64,000 nucleotides of DNA from Rhabditoides inermis (Eukaryota; Nematoda; Chromadorea; Rhabditida; Rhabditidae). The notes beneath the pieces are model-generated. The model was not told where the DNA came from and did no database searches. It saw only the letters and a program-made list of their open reading frames with translations. Position 1 is the first letter of the stretch. Each line of letters starts with the position of its first letter. The DNA lies in the NCBI GenBank assembly GCA_963966185.1, contig CAWZYM010000149.1:262001-326000 (forward strand), given 5' to 3'. This document shows, piece after piece, positions 12,701 to 24,757 of this stretch. The translations under genes and the position numbers were made by a program.

Positions 12701-15700
12701 AACACGCTACACCCCACTTCAATCTCAATACGTTCATTGCCGTAAGGATCACCGACCGTATCCTGAGCATGCTGATCGCTGCGCCTCCCACCGCAGCTGC
12801 GGCCACAGTAGTGGACATGCTCGAGTGTGCGACTCGGAGGGGCGAGTCGTGTGGGGAGAGGGGCAGGCTGGCGGCAGAAGAGGCAGGCGACAGCGGGTGC
12901 GACGGGGGCAGGCGGTTCTGCAGACGATAGAGAGAGTAGATTACGGATAAACAATTGGACTCGATTTGATTATGGTTGCTTACGATTTTTCGGAAAATAC
13001 TCAGAAACTTCTACGCTGCACATATTAAAACAAAACATCCACACTTACACGGGCAGCTTGCGCACTCGTCTAGGCGGATTCTCATGAAAACATGGTCATA
13101 TACACAGTTTTTTATGCTGATTCCGAATATGAGCATAACTTTTCCTAAATGGTTGTTTGAAACCAATTTGGACAGCCACCGAATAGACGGGGGTAGGCAT
13201 TTCCCCCCACTTTTCCATGTGTCCCGTGAAAAGTTGGAAAGGTGAATGCGCGTTTTGTAAAAGTTTGAAAGAGAAATTGGCCCCACAGTTTCGAAGACAA
13301 TCGCGCTTGGTGAGCCATCCACTTACTGCTTATCTGTGCTTGCGGAGTCAAATCTGCACCGGGTTTACAATAATTTTGCGCATGTAGGAATTTAACGATT
13401 TTAGGACGAAAGTGGCCTACGTAAGAGTTAGTTTCGTGCATAGAGGGGTTTTCAAAGGTCCTCTACACAATGGTAGTAATGGCGTTGGTCCATAATGCAA
13501 ATTTAGACAGTTAAAGGACCATGACCTTAACTTGTTGATTTTGTGGTTTTTGAAGATCTTACTTGAAATCCGTGTTCTAATGACATAATACTGAAACGTT
13601 CCGAACTAGTTGTTATATAAATGCAAAATGGGTATACAACTAGTACTCGTAAAGCTACTTTCAATTCCCAGTTCGGGCAGCACTGCCACTGGAGCAATGC
13701 CGTGTCACAATACAATCCGGAGACAAACTTGCGGTGTGAATGGAATCAGTGCCGAAACTTTATTATCAATACTCATGTCTGTATCGGTGGAACCATGTCT
13801 AATCAATCGACGACTACACCAAGACTGGCCTTTTTGCGATCTCTGCACAACGTTATGAAGTTCAGTAAAAACGCAGCAAAATTTTTCTTCCGATCTCTTC
13901 TTCCTTATGTATAAACCAACGTCTACCCGTCCATGATAGTTCAGATTATCAGAAAGTGTTTTGTCAAAACTTTTTGATTAACAATATAAGGAAAATACCC
14001 CCACTTCAAAGTGGGGCAAATTTCCTTTTTTGAACATCAGGTGGGGGAATATTCCTTTCTGCAGCATGAATGAAAAGTGGGGGGAAATGCCTACCTTCGA
14101 ATAGACTACCCATGAAAATGACATGTCGACAACAGCAGCGTGGCCGAATGGATAGTGAGTTGGAAAGTTGAAAATGACAGTCAAAATGACAGGTGCGGTA
14201 TCGATGCAATGCCGCTATGCGGCAAAACTTTTTGCCGGTTCTCTTTAGCGGCGTATGTCGCCCTGTCGTCTCTCGATGATTATGCAAATCTGAAATTGGA
14301 TATCTGGAAAGCTGGCTCGCGCTGATTGGTAGACGTAATGAGCGAACAGTGAGGAAGAGAGTGTTGTCGTCCTTCTTTTCACTCGCAATGCCAGCGATGT
14401 CTCCGTCGGCAGGGGTAATTGTTGCTCTCCTAGCCCTTGCCTTCGCGCCCGTCGACCTCACAGTCTACCCTCCAATCCGAGAAGATTCTCGTCTTTCTGC
14501 TTGCATCAGAACTATTCTCCGTGCTCATGAAACTGGTGACGTGGATTGCGATGAAGAAGAGAAAGAGTGTTGTGAAGGAGAAGATCCGGATTATGAATGG
14601 GACTTCCAAGACAATCTCATACTAATCTACTCCATGACCCTCTATGTGTTCTCTGACGACAAGTTCCTTCACATGAGGCAATATGTTTGGCACAAGTCTG
14701 GATACACCGATACCCGTCCTCCAACGTTTGTTAGGCGGATTACTGTTTCAAAGGAACCGTCAAAACAAAATGCCACACATGTCCCACTCCTTCCTTCGTT
14801 AGATGTCCCCGTTGCAAAAAATATTATTGCTTTGATTGTATGGTTATGAACAAACATCGTTGCTAGAAACTATTCTCGAAATAAATATGTGCTTATTATA
14901 TAAAGTTGTTATTATTCCATCTTGCAAAAAGTTTTGCCGCATAGCGGCATTGCATCGATACCGCACCTGTCATTTTGACTGTCATTTTCAACTTTCCTCA
15001 CTATCCATTCGGCCACGCTGCTGTTGTCGACAGGTCATTTTCATGGGTAGTCTATTCGGTGGCTGTCCAAAATGGTTTCAAACAACCATTTAGGAAAAGT
15101 TATGCTCATATTCGGCATCAGCATGAAAAACTGTGTATATGACCATGTTTTCATAAGAATTCGCCAAGACGAGTGCGCAAGCTGCCCGTGTTAGTAAAGA
15201 AGTACCAATACATGTACAAAATGTCATGTGAACAAGATGATCGCTTATGATTTCGGAAGCAAAACAATCGACGAACTACACACATTGTTACTGAGAATCC
15301 ACACTTGATAAAGAAGTAATATTGAAACATACAAAAAGTCATCTGAACAACATGACCGTTTGTGTTATTATTTGGGGGGGGGGGGAATACCAATAACCCG
15401 TATCCATTGAAACATAACAATCACACTCACTTACGAAACACCATTGAAACATACATGCCCCACGCACCTTCGGGGTTCCATCGGAGAAGTTGCTCTCGAC
15501 GCGCAACTTGCCCGAGCTGCCGCCGCCACGGCTAGCCGCGCCAATCACCTAGCAATGGAATGAATCAAACAAACACAAACACAAATTTCGCATACGCGAC
15601 GAATAGGAATATGTAGGTACACAACACATGACCGAAACGACTATGACACAAATACAAGGTTTCATACTAGACGAATAGCTAGGCAGGAAAGGGAACGAGG

Positions 15701-18700
15701 GGAGGGAAGAGAGTGGAATGAAGGACAGACAGACCGACAGGCAGACGTACCTTGTCGACTCCCAGCACCCCCACGAGCTCCGCCATGGCGTGCAGGCTGG
15801 CAGCACACACCCGCGCGTCCGAGTCGCGAGCCCCCACAGTCACCTGCCAGAAAAGTAGAGTCAGTAAAGAAAACAAGATTGAGAGCACAGACAATCGAGG
15901 CGCCACATCATTTACGTGTCAGACGGTAGTCGTATTTAGAGAATCCATATCACAACAATGCTGCAAATATTTCTTCCATAATACTAAAACCCAACATCAC
16001 GTATATATTACAAACTACAAGCATTATACTATGTATGAAATATTTATATACTTTTTTTTACAGCAGCCATTACATGTACTTCACTATCGTTAATTGTCTC
16101 ATCGAAGACTGTTTATCTTACTAATGATGTCTAATGTTTGAAAGGTAACAACAAGGTAATCAACTCCCTCACCTCATGGAGCACGACTCCCTCGACCGTG
16201 TCTGCCGGTAGATGGGGGAGGAATACGGGTAGCTGGGAGAGGAGGCGACAGCGCACCAGCGAGTCCCGCACTGAGAACACACGCACCAGCTCCGGCACCT
16301 GACATCACAAGGTTCAACTGCGAGTATCATACATGACATTATGACATGTTAATTATCGTTATGTATGATATCACAAAACGATAGATAACACCAATTTCGT
16401 TTTCACATATTGTTCGCTTCGCACGCGATATAAATGTCTATCATTCAACCAAGATATTCAACATCAGGCAATATTACATGCAAAAAGAAACGCGAAGTTG
16501 TCTCCAAATATGTTTCACGCGCATAAATACATCCCGGTAAACATCAATAGTCAATACGATTCACTTGATCAGATCACTACTAATTGAACTCACATAAACA
16601 CAACCCACCCATCAACTTTGTACCGTCAGTTTTTTTTGCACCCTGTTCAACGTAATGTCCACCAAATTTCAAAATCACTGACACCAGGTACGTTTCAACT
16701 ACATTACTTCACCCTAAGAGAAAGTATCAAACAATACACGCCTAATTCCGCTTTCAACAATCATATGCTACTGAATTCCACAACGTTTCACCCGCCCTAC
16801 CACACCCCGACAGAACAATGTCATACAATACGATCTCTGCATCCACCCACCAACCAACCACCCACCAGGTGTTGTGTGTAGAGCTCGAGTGGGAGTATGC
16901 CCTCCCTCTCCCCCTCCTCTCCTCGGCCGTCTTCGTCCAAGGACGGCGCGTCCACTGCTGCTAGATCAAGGGCTGACACTAAAAACATATTCTCATAACA
17001 GAGATCTCAGTTTCCACCAATGTACTAAAACTACAAACAATACGCTTCTGCTCAAATTATTATGAAAAACAAGTGGCGCTGGCGCAAATGGCGCAATACG
17101 ACTAACGTCGGGAATATTAAAACAAATACATCATACACATAGTCAGTCTCACTAAAACTACGCAACACATCAACATCTTATCCCAGCAGCCCGTATTCAA
17201 TATAATCTTACTTGTTTTTCATACAGAGTTCTCGGCTGCTTATATGAAATGATGCGAACGCATAACTTAAAACAAAAACACGAGTAAACTACGCAACACG
17301 TCAACGCATAATCCCAGCAACCATCGTTCACAACAATTCGACTTCCGACTTGCTTTCTCAAAACAACTCTACGAATGAATTCAAAACAGTCAATAACACA
17401 TCTATGTGTTCTGTCAACATAACATCGCTATGCCTAAAAATGATCGATTGACTCACTCATGGGTGTGAGCAGTACGGGGTACAACCACAGATGGGCGGCC
17501 TCCTCGAGCATGACATAGCGGGAGAGGAGGGGGCGGGCGAGGCGGCGGGCCACCACTCGGGGGGACAGCGAGCGGAGACGCGAGGGGAGCGAGCTGCAAG
17601 GGCAAGGGAAATGCACATGAGGGAGAGAAACCGACGTGCATTGACATTGCAACAATACTGATCATCTATAGAACTTATAACAGTTTATGTACTATGTACC
17701 TTCGAAATTATCTAACCAAATCACCGTTCACCAATGTAGAACCCTAGAAACATACTACGTACAATACCCCAAAACATTAACAGTAAAACTTGATGATATC
17801 AATGATTTGTAAAGGATATGACTATTATAATAACAAAATGAGTCCATAAACATAAGCGAAATCACTCACGTGAAGAAACCCAAAAACCAGAACTAATGCA
17901 GGGAAGGGGAATAGAGACGAAAAATTGCATGTGTACGTGGAAGAGAAGAAAACGAAACAAATAAAGCGAGCAAGGAAGGAAGGACAGAACACTGACCGGA
18001 AGAACTCCCTCTTCTCGTCCTCGTCCTCCCGAATGTGCACCTGCTGGAGGAAGTCGCACATCTCCGACAACGGATTCGACAGGGCAGGGTGAGAGAGCAG
18101 CGAGAAGAGCTGAATATCCAATAGAATTCACATGGCATAATACCAACAAATATACGCATCAGCCTTGCACAATATACTTACAAGCAAATGGCAAGAAGGC
18201 ACCCCCCACACTTTGCGAACTCTCGACGCTAGTTTGTAGATATGTCCAAAGGAAAGCCGTAGCCAAAAATCTGGCTGCCGGGGAGCACCGGAAATGCTAA
18301 TTAATGAATTTCGTTCAGTTTGACTGTCGGCAATAGCGAGCTCTGCTCGTAGCTTCGGTAGCCTACTGGATAGGGATCTGGTCCTTCAAGCATGCAATCG
18401 CTGGATCCAATTTGCGCACTGCATAATCTTTTGCCAAGTTCTGATCATGTTTGATATCGATACTTTAATACTTCAAGACTTCGAAAGAATCGAGAACAAC
18501 TTTTGCTGATGTTTTAAATTGTATTCGTCAAGCTAAAACGGTATACACGGTGCCAAATGAGCACCTACGCCGATAGTACCCAGTTCTCTTATTTACAGAC
18601 GTTCGTGTAAAAAAAACTGTACAGACATGAAATTTTCGGACTTGTGAAATTCTGTACAGATTTTTCAAGTTTTGAATGCTTTCATTTCTGGCAAAACATT

Positions 18701-19847
18701 GTGCGGCGAGCGGATTCCATACAGCGATTACCAGCTTGATCGCCTCCCTATCAAGTAGACCACCGAAGCTACGAGCGGAGCTCTCTATTGCGGAGAATCA
18801 AACTGAGCGAAATTCATTAATTAGCATTTCCGGTGCTCTCCGGCAGCCAGGTTTTCGGATATGGATTTCTTTTGGACATATCTACGAACTAGCGTCCTTG
18901 CCATTTGCTTGTTAGTCCGAAAAAAGTCCATAATAGCATCCAAATACCGATGAAAACCAACATGAATCACGAAAACAGTCACTCAAAATGTTGGATACAG
19001 CGAACATATACACTACCCAACTATCAAACCTTCCCCCTCTACTCTACTTATTCTCACCCACCTCTCCCTTTAGGTATTGCTGTATTGCTAATGTTCTTAG
19101 GATCTTAGGTACAGCATGCACTCATTCCCCCTCTCTACTTCTTCCTCCTCCCCTTTCACCCACCTCTCCCCTCTCGGCCGGCTCGCTGGCCGTCAGATGC
19201 GTGGCTAAATCGCCCAGCAGAGACACCGTAGACGCTGAAACAAACAGCATATGTTCGGATGAGGTTTCACACAATCAGTAATACACAAGCACAATACACG
19301 CAAACAATATTCCACATTCCTAACTTCCCATAGCCTACCTGAAACATTTCAGTATTCTATTCTTACAATTAACTCATAAAGATCAATGAAATAAAAACAT
19401 GAACATGTTTCTCCGCAAATAAATATCACACAAACAGTATCGCACGCGCTGAGCACACAAACAATTCCAGTTCAGTAGGCTTAGAATAAAACACAGAACT
19501 AAGTTTCACACAAACATTAACTACACAAGCGCCATGCACAGCGGCAACTCATCCCGCATTGCTGTATTAATGATGATATCAAACCAGGATATAGCGAATG
19601 TCGATAAATGATTTATTGATAATGATATCACCCCACCCACCATCGACTACACCTGTCATCGTTTAGCACCAAACTTTAATATTGCAATACTGTAAATTTA
19701 ATAAATAAAATAATACTCACTCACCATCGACTATATCCACCATGTACTCGAGAGCGTAGACGATGAGCTTTCCGAATGCGAACGCATCCCTGGCAGAAGG
19801 GGGCTGCGAGCGAGACTGCAGCTGCTGAAGAGGGGAGGGGGTGATGC

Positions 19848-19911
<64 letters not shown>

Positions 19912-20263
19912 TCCATTCCCATATACAGAATTCTTGGTTTCCACTAAAACTACAATGAGGAATTGACAAAGCAGAGAGAGTAGTATGTCTAATATCTCTA
20001 CCAATATCTCTCCCTCTCCCCTTTCCTCCCTCACTTTCACTCACTTGCAACGACCACGAAAATTTCGCCTCACTCAAAACATGTTCCACATACACGCAAC
20101 AGTACCGGAATGAAACAATTCAGTTATTCTGGTCTTCCTGTTCCTTCGTTTAAGAATACCGCTGACCTGATCCTCGGGCGGCCAGAACTCCTTGTTGCCG
20201 GCCTGCTTGTAGAATTCGGTGCGCACCAACGGCTTCTCGCCGTTCAGGGGCTGAAACGGCTCT

Positions 20264-20313
<50 letters not shown>

Positions 20314-21843
20314 GAGAGAGATGTGACAGTGATTACTCACCTGTGTAAGCTCGAACCCTCCGAGCCTCCACTCTCCCACCGATGTGACAAAGACACATGC
20401 GGGGGAGAGATTGTTGTGCGAGAGGCGAGCCTGCAAGCAGCCGTTTCTAAGATTTGAATGGCTATATTATTTATTACAGAATTATAGTGTGTGGTGGGTT
20501 TCAGAACCAATAAACAGTTGCTCATAGTGTAAGAGTAAGAGTCCACTGAAAAATAAGTAATCGTATAATGCATTTAAAAACAAAACGGTTGTGTGGAGGG
20601 AGGTACGTTTCATCTAAAAGTCATATTCACACAAACCATAATGAATACAATAAGTTGAAAGGAACCGAGAGCTTTATAAAACGCTATACCTTTTCTCAAT
20701 AACATTCTCAACCACTATTCACAAAGACACAGAGTATCGCAACAAAATAACATGTTATGATACCTATCGTGTATAGGAACTTACTTTAAAAAAGTAGCAA
20801 ACAATAATAACTCCTCGCACCTCGCACCGTGTCATGTGGCATATAGGAAGACGATTGTCAAAAAGAAACTCGACGGAGCAGTTACAACAATATAAGCATC
20901 ACCCACCGTGTGGTGTAGGAAGACGAGTGCCTCTGCGACGGCGCGGAGACCAGAGTGGATCTCCACCGGGGACAGCGAGTCGATGCACTGGTCCAGCAGC
21001 TGGAAGGAGGAGGAGGTGGAGAGGGGAGGGGAGTGGCATCATACAATTGAACTATATGTGGAGTGAGGAGTGACAGTCAAGTCATTGATTATTCATAAAG
21101 GAACTTGCATAAACTGATGAGAAAGGGGATGTGGAGTTGTGAAGAAGGGCAATGGAAAGATCCACAGATCGTCTCCATTATCCACTACGCGGAAAACACT
21201 CGTAATAGGAAAGAAGTAGCAACATTCTCACCTGCACCCTCTCTGTGACGACCATGACGCGCTGTTCGCTCGAATCCGAGTGGAGGAAGGAGAGGATACA
21301 CGGGTGGCGCAGCTGCTTCACGCACTGCAACAAGTACTCTCTTAGAATACTCTTCAGACTTCTAAGCGTTTAACTACTTGAAAAAAAACACACACGAAAT
21401 GAGTTTTTTTTTAGTAATACCCATGTGACATTGAGTATACACAAACAGTTTCTCATTAAGTTGTATAATAAACAAATAAACTTCCACCTTGACTCCGTTC
21501 TCGAAGTGCTTCCTCGCCTCGCTGTCGGCGGCGGAGAAGTCGCGGATGAACACAGTGGCCGGGGCTGGCAAGTAGTACGGTCAATCAATAAATCGATATT
21601 CGAAAGTATCCAATGGATATACAACTGCCCAGTGTCAATGAAAATATAACAATAATAAACATATTGTATAGTACAGCCACCTCTCTTGGCGCCCCTGGTT
21701 GCGGGATGGATGTGTGACCATAGTCGGTAGGCGGCGGCCGACCGGGGGTACTCCTCGCCCATCTCCACTGTAGACGCCTTGGCCGTCGCAGCTCCGCCGC
21801 CCCTGCCCCCACCGCCGCGAAGAGCGCTCTCCTGAGCGCCCAT
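9785..21843 (-). CDS. SCYL3: SCYL3/PACE1-like pseudokinase with HEAT repeats
   Basis: Twenty-two exons in gene order: 21681-21843, 21488-21564, 21232-21324, 20907-20999, 20341-20430, 20167-20250, 19725-19824, 19164-19234, 17997-18109, 17457-17593, 16866-16978, 16173-16298, 15751-15843, 15468-15548, 12757-12917, 12452-12466, 12122-12269, 11679-11830, 11428-11492, 10959-11101, 10051-10128, 9785-9841; 750 aa. It starts MGAQESAL, a likely N-myristoylation site as in vertebrate SCYL3. The kinase-like domain (about 55-260) includes LRHPCILSFL, but the HRD loop reads LSHNNLSP and the DFG site reads LGGFEL, so the catalytic Asp residues are gone. HEAT-like helices follow (about 270-450), then Ser/Pro- and Glu-rich tails ending in an acidic DAWGDDDLNLDDD. 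The family acts in Golgi/ezrin-linked trafficking. Introns host two transposons. Confidence 0.9.
12452..12466 (-). other. 15-nt microexon of the SCYL3 gene
   Basis: The - strand sequence TTTTTCAG|15 nt|GTTCGA fits phase 2 on both sides and adds five residues (FWKRS region). Because its length is a multiple of three, skipping it also leaves the frame intact. It may be a cassette exon or a chance match. Confidence 0.45.
13180..14106. mobile_element. Nested element inserted in the left arm, 9-bp duplication
   Basis: The 9-mer CGAATAGAC occurs at 13180-13188 and again at 14098-14106. The uninterrupted right arm of the host element carries it only once, which proves an insertion of 13189-14097 (909 bp). 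The ends are inverted: GGTAGGCATTTCCCCCCACT at the left (from 13192) matches the reverse complement of the right end (to 14095). Related shorter motifs (AAAGTGGGGCAAATTTCC, G-rich AATATTCC) repeat inside the right end. A 9-bp duplication is characteristic of Mutator-like elements. No transposase is visible, so it is probably non-autonomous. Confidence 0.85.
14349..14866 (+). CDS. Short spliced ORF in the transposon core, piggyBac-like Cys cluster
   Basis: Two exons (14349-14684 and 14735-14866) join in phase 0 across a 50-nt GT-AG intron and give 155 aa. Without splicing, the first frame continues to 14849 as a 166-codon ORF. The first exon encodes a hydrophobic start and an acidic, cysteine-containing stretch (DCDEEEKECCEGEDPDYEWD). 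The second encodes CHTC-x8-CPRC-x4-CFDC-x6-HRC, which resembles the C-terminal zinc-ribbon of piggyBac transposases. No DDE catalytic core is present, so it is at best a remnant. PiggyBac duplicates TTAA, whereas this element shows only TTA. Family assignment is tentative. Confidence 0.35.
18178..18914. mobile_element. Inverted-repeat element with TTA target duplication
   Basis: The element spans 18181-18911 with TTA at 18178-18180 and 18912-18914. Its ends are CAAGCAAATGGCAAG and the exact complement. The inverted arms extend to about 18378 and 18735 and stay similar throughout, with an extra block of some 28 nt in the left arm. The centre has no coding potential that I can see. It lies in the SCYL3 intron between the exons at 17997-18109 and 19164-19234. 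It shares the TTA duplication and CA...TG termini with the 13-15 kb element but no other sequence, so it is a different, non-autonomous family. Confidence 0.85.
19850..19910. repeat. (CT)n microsatellite in SCYL3 intron
   Basis: Pure CT tract close to the acceptor of the exon at 19725-19824. It reads as GA on the coding strand. Confidence 0.95.
20270..20320. repeat. (GA)n plus poly-G in SCYL3 intron
   Basis: A GA tract is followed by about ten G and a further GA stretch. It fills the 90-nt intron between the exons at 20167-20250 and 20341-20430. Confidence 0.95.
21582..21598 (+). repeat. Dispersed 17-mer CAATCAATAAATCGATA, copy 2
   Basis: Exact copy in the first intron of the SCYL3 gene, 18 nt from the exon that ends at 21564. 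Confidence 0.7.
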
Positions 21844-22755
21844 ACCACTACAATATGATGATGGATATAGTAGTCTTCACTTTCTTCTAAACATATGATC
21901 ATGGATAGCGATATCTAAAGTATTTAAGTACTGTGGAATATTATGAATGTATGGGGGCAATATCGTCCGCGCTTTTGCCACGTTATGTATCACATGGACA
22001 AGCGGCGGCGGAATCAATGCCGGGGCCGCCGGAAACGTGGTTGATGAAAAAACGGGAGTGATAACAACATTACACAGACAATGGAACATCATACAGTATT
22101 CAGCATTACATTACAATTGCAGAAAGCGACCGAGCAAACAGTGAGGGAACAGCGACGTTGATTCGCAGGTGAGCAAGCAAAAAGTTAGTGTCGTGCGGAA
22201 TCGATTTCAGGAAGGGGAGAATACGTCGAGGTGGTGGTCACGTTATGGGAGCCGAAATGTGAGATACGATCTCACTGGCTAGCCAATGCTCGTTGACGAG
22301 ATGAAACTTGATTGAATGGAAATTCGGGCAACAAAAACTAGTTTACTATCATTGGCATCTGCAGATACTGCGCTAAGTAATGCTGATACCCACTGGGCAA
22401 TGCGTAATCTGCAGTGGGAACAAAATGAACACCAACATGTGAGTAATAAACAAATAAACAGAAAATAAACAGAAATGCACAGCTGACTAACGAATTCGTA
22501 GAAGAGACGCGAAATAAGTAATTCTCACTACTGCACAATAATGCACAATAAGACCACCCACGACGTTGTATCCTCCTAATTTATATTTTTGGTATCATAA
22601 TAAATACATATGTTTCAGAAATATCAAATATATTCTTGAAGCTCACTTGAGAATCAGTGTATTACATAAAACTATGTCTTTTTTTGCTGTAAAGAAGGTG
22701 CGACGCGACTGAATAATACGGTTTCCGACCCAATAGTCTAGTCATAATAGTAGTA

Positions 22756-22799
<44 letters not shown>

Positions 22800-23228
22800 A
22801 TAGGATGATGCTCCTAATTCTCCGCATTACAGAGCGCCTTCAGTGTTTTTATTCGTCGACGTGTAATAACACATGTTTTTTCCTGTCCAGTAGATTCATC
22901 GTCGCCCTTCTCTGTTCGCATTGTCCTGTCCTGAACTTTGTCTCTATAATATTTAATCGAAGAGAACCATACTTTCGGTGCGGTACTTAGTTATTTCTTT
23001 TCTTCGAATATGTCTATAATTTCTAACTTTTTACTCGTATTAGCAGCCTTTTTGATTTGATATCATTTGTTTTTTTTCCACTTTCATTTTTCTCGTTTCG
23101 AATCACCATACGTATTATATCACCTAGACGACAAGTGAGATGTCCAACTTTAATTTTCACCTGTAATCACGAAATTCTGTTAGGCATTGCTAACAGCTAA
23201 CTTGTACAAGATACATAGAAACATTTCT
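21844..23228. other. Divergent intergenic region SCYL3 / chemoreceptor
   Basis: About 1.4 kb holding the presumed promoters of both flanking genes. On the - strand a TTGTAG lies a few bases before the SCYL3 ATG and could serve as a trans-splice acceptor. A (TAG)n microsatellite occupies 22752-22799. I see no further exon. Confidence 0.5.
22752..22799. repeat. (TAG)n microsatellite
   Basis: A run of about 15 TAG units, the only trinucleotide microsatellite of this size in the window. Confidence 0.95.
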
Positions 23229-24757
23229 ATGAATCAAGAATTTTGTGTGTCTTCTTTCGATAAAGCTTTACTGTTATCTACTACTATAGTCTCTACTCCG
23301 TTCAATATTTTTGGATTGTATTGTATTTACTCGCATTCGCCAAAATGTTTGGTGCAATTCAAGAAACATCTTATGTGGATTCAGGTAAATATTTTTTGTA
23401 TTCAAAATTGGATACATTACATCAGTAACCTTATCGAGCGATAGTTCAAGAGATATCGCGCGATCGCGATCGAATGAAGCGCGGAAAAAAAACTTGACGT
23501 TCAAAATTTGAAATGAATGCGGAGCCTCCAATCCTCGAACTGCAGTCACCTCTTTCAGGTTCTTTCCATGTTCACTCAGTTGTTCATAGTGACTTCTTCT
23601 CCTGTTATGTTCCCTCCACTTCCACTCGCTCAGTTCACTGGTCTTTTCGGAAACGGATACATTCTCACACCCATCATAGTGCAACTCATAGGTATTCTCG
23701 GAGCGTCCGTTCAACACATTTTCGTCTATCAGTATCATGTTGGTTCCATTTCACTGATTTTACACGAATAAAGTTTAGGTATTCATTCCGGATGCGCGAA
23801 GAGTATCTCTCTGCGCGCGCCATGCAAGCATAGTTTTCGGTTATGCATGCGTGATAGTGCCGTTTCTCCCCATGTACTATCTCATTCCACCGAGGGATCT
23901 CACCAACGATTTGCGAGCGATGGCACAGGTACAGTTAGTAGCTGACAGATTCGTTTTGGCTAGGAAAACTAACGAGTCTCTCCGGGCCTAGCCTTTTCCT
24001 GGTTTCTATAATCGTTTCTGAGTCTCGAAAATAAGTCTGTCATGTGTCTACTGTAGTTTTTTAGTCTAACCGACAGTAGACAGATGACAGACTACAAATG
24101 TTAGAACTATCCGGATCTGAATCACTACGTGACACCCAATTCGACCTGGTTTCTTCTCTCCTCGTCCGACACTCCTGGACTCATCTACGGCGTCACATAT
24201 CTCAGCGTAATCAGCTGGCCAATCTTCCACTTTTTATCACACCTTTCAGCTGCTCGTTCTAGTTCTCGTCGGAACGTGTGCTATGATTAACATCAAATGT
24301 CAAGCTATACTGAGAGCGGCTGATCTACAGCAGTCACGCAAAACAAACGAGATGAAGAAAATGGCCGTGCGAAAGTTACTTGTTCAGGTAAATAAATTAT
24401 AAAAAAAAGTTAGGATTTAAAAAAAGAAACAATCTACAGAATGTTGTTCCATTTACTACGCTCGCATTTCCTGCAGTCATTTTAACGCTGATCGTTATGT
24501 TTGAGATCTGGAGCATGAACTGTATGTTTTTTGAAATCTGGTGTATTTTTAATTTTATTTCTTCAGGTTTCGGTGTGTTTTTCTTCCCGATGATAACGCT
24601 TCATCCATTCGCCAATTCGCTCATATTCATAATTACCAATCAATCATATCGTCACCACATTCTGAAAATACTGAAACGTACATTCTGTGCGAAACAATCG
24701 GCTATTGGGGCAGTATCCGGGCATACTTCGTTCTTTGTTCGAACGGCAAATGATTGA
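23229..24757 (+). CDS. Nematode chemoreceptor, Str superfamily (Srh/Sri-like)
   Basis: Seven exons (23229-23384, 23559-23738, 23779-23928, 24105-24206, 24250-24387, 24440-24521, 24567-24757) give 332 aa with intact phase. Hydrophobic segments are spread over the whole length, as expected for seven transmembrane helices. Family-like features are TPFNIFGLYCIYSHSP near the first helix, a VYQYH after helix 3, and HPFANSLIFIITNQSYR at the last helix, followed by a short cytoplasmic tail. These fit Srh/Sri receptors, which act in amphid sensory neurons. I chose ATG 23229 because no in-frame ATG lies upstream. Three introns are only 40-45 nt. The subfamily (h, i or d) is uncertain; the receptor class is well supported. 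Confidence 0.88.

Larger units (their letters stand above)
13045..15193. mobile_element. Inverted-repeat DNA transposon, TTA target duplication
   Basis: The element spans 13048-15190 and is flanked by TTA on both sides (13045-13047, 15191-15193). Its long inverted arms begin CACGGGCAGCTTGCGCACTC. The right arm is 14924-15190 (267 nt). The left arm is the same sequence split into 13048-13188 and 14107-14235 by a second element. The core (14236-14923) holds a short spliced ORF. It sits in the SCYL3 intron between the exons at 12757-12917 and 15468-15548. A 3-bp TTA duplication fits PIF/Harbinger-type insertion, but the coding content points elsewhere, so the superfamily is unresolved. Structure is seen; classification is inference. 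Confidence 0.85.

Noticed and set aside
14136..14160. tRNA-Ser/Leu-like GCAGCGTGGCCGAATGG in the transposon arm
   Set aside because: There is no B-box or tRNA fold downstream, and the segment is simply part of the inverted arms.
13048..18914. Introner-like origin: elements creating introns through their TTA duplications
   Set aside because: Both elements lie inside larger introns with unrelated sequence on each side, and splice sites do not coincide with their ends.
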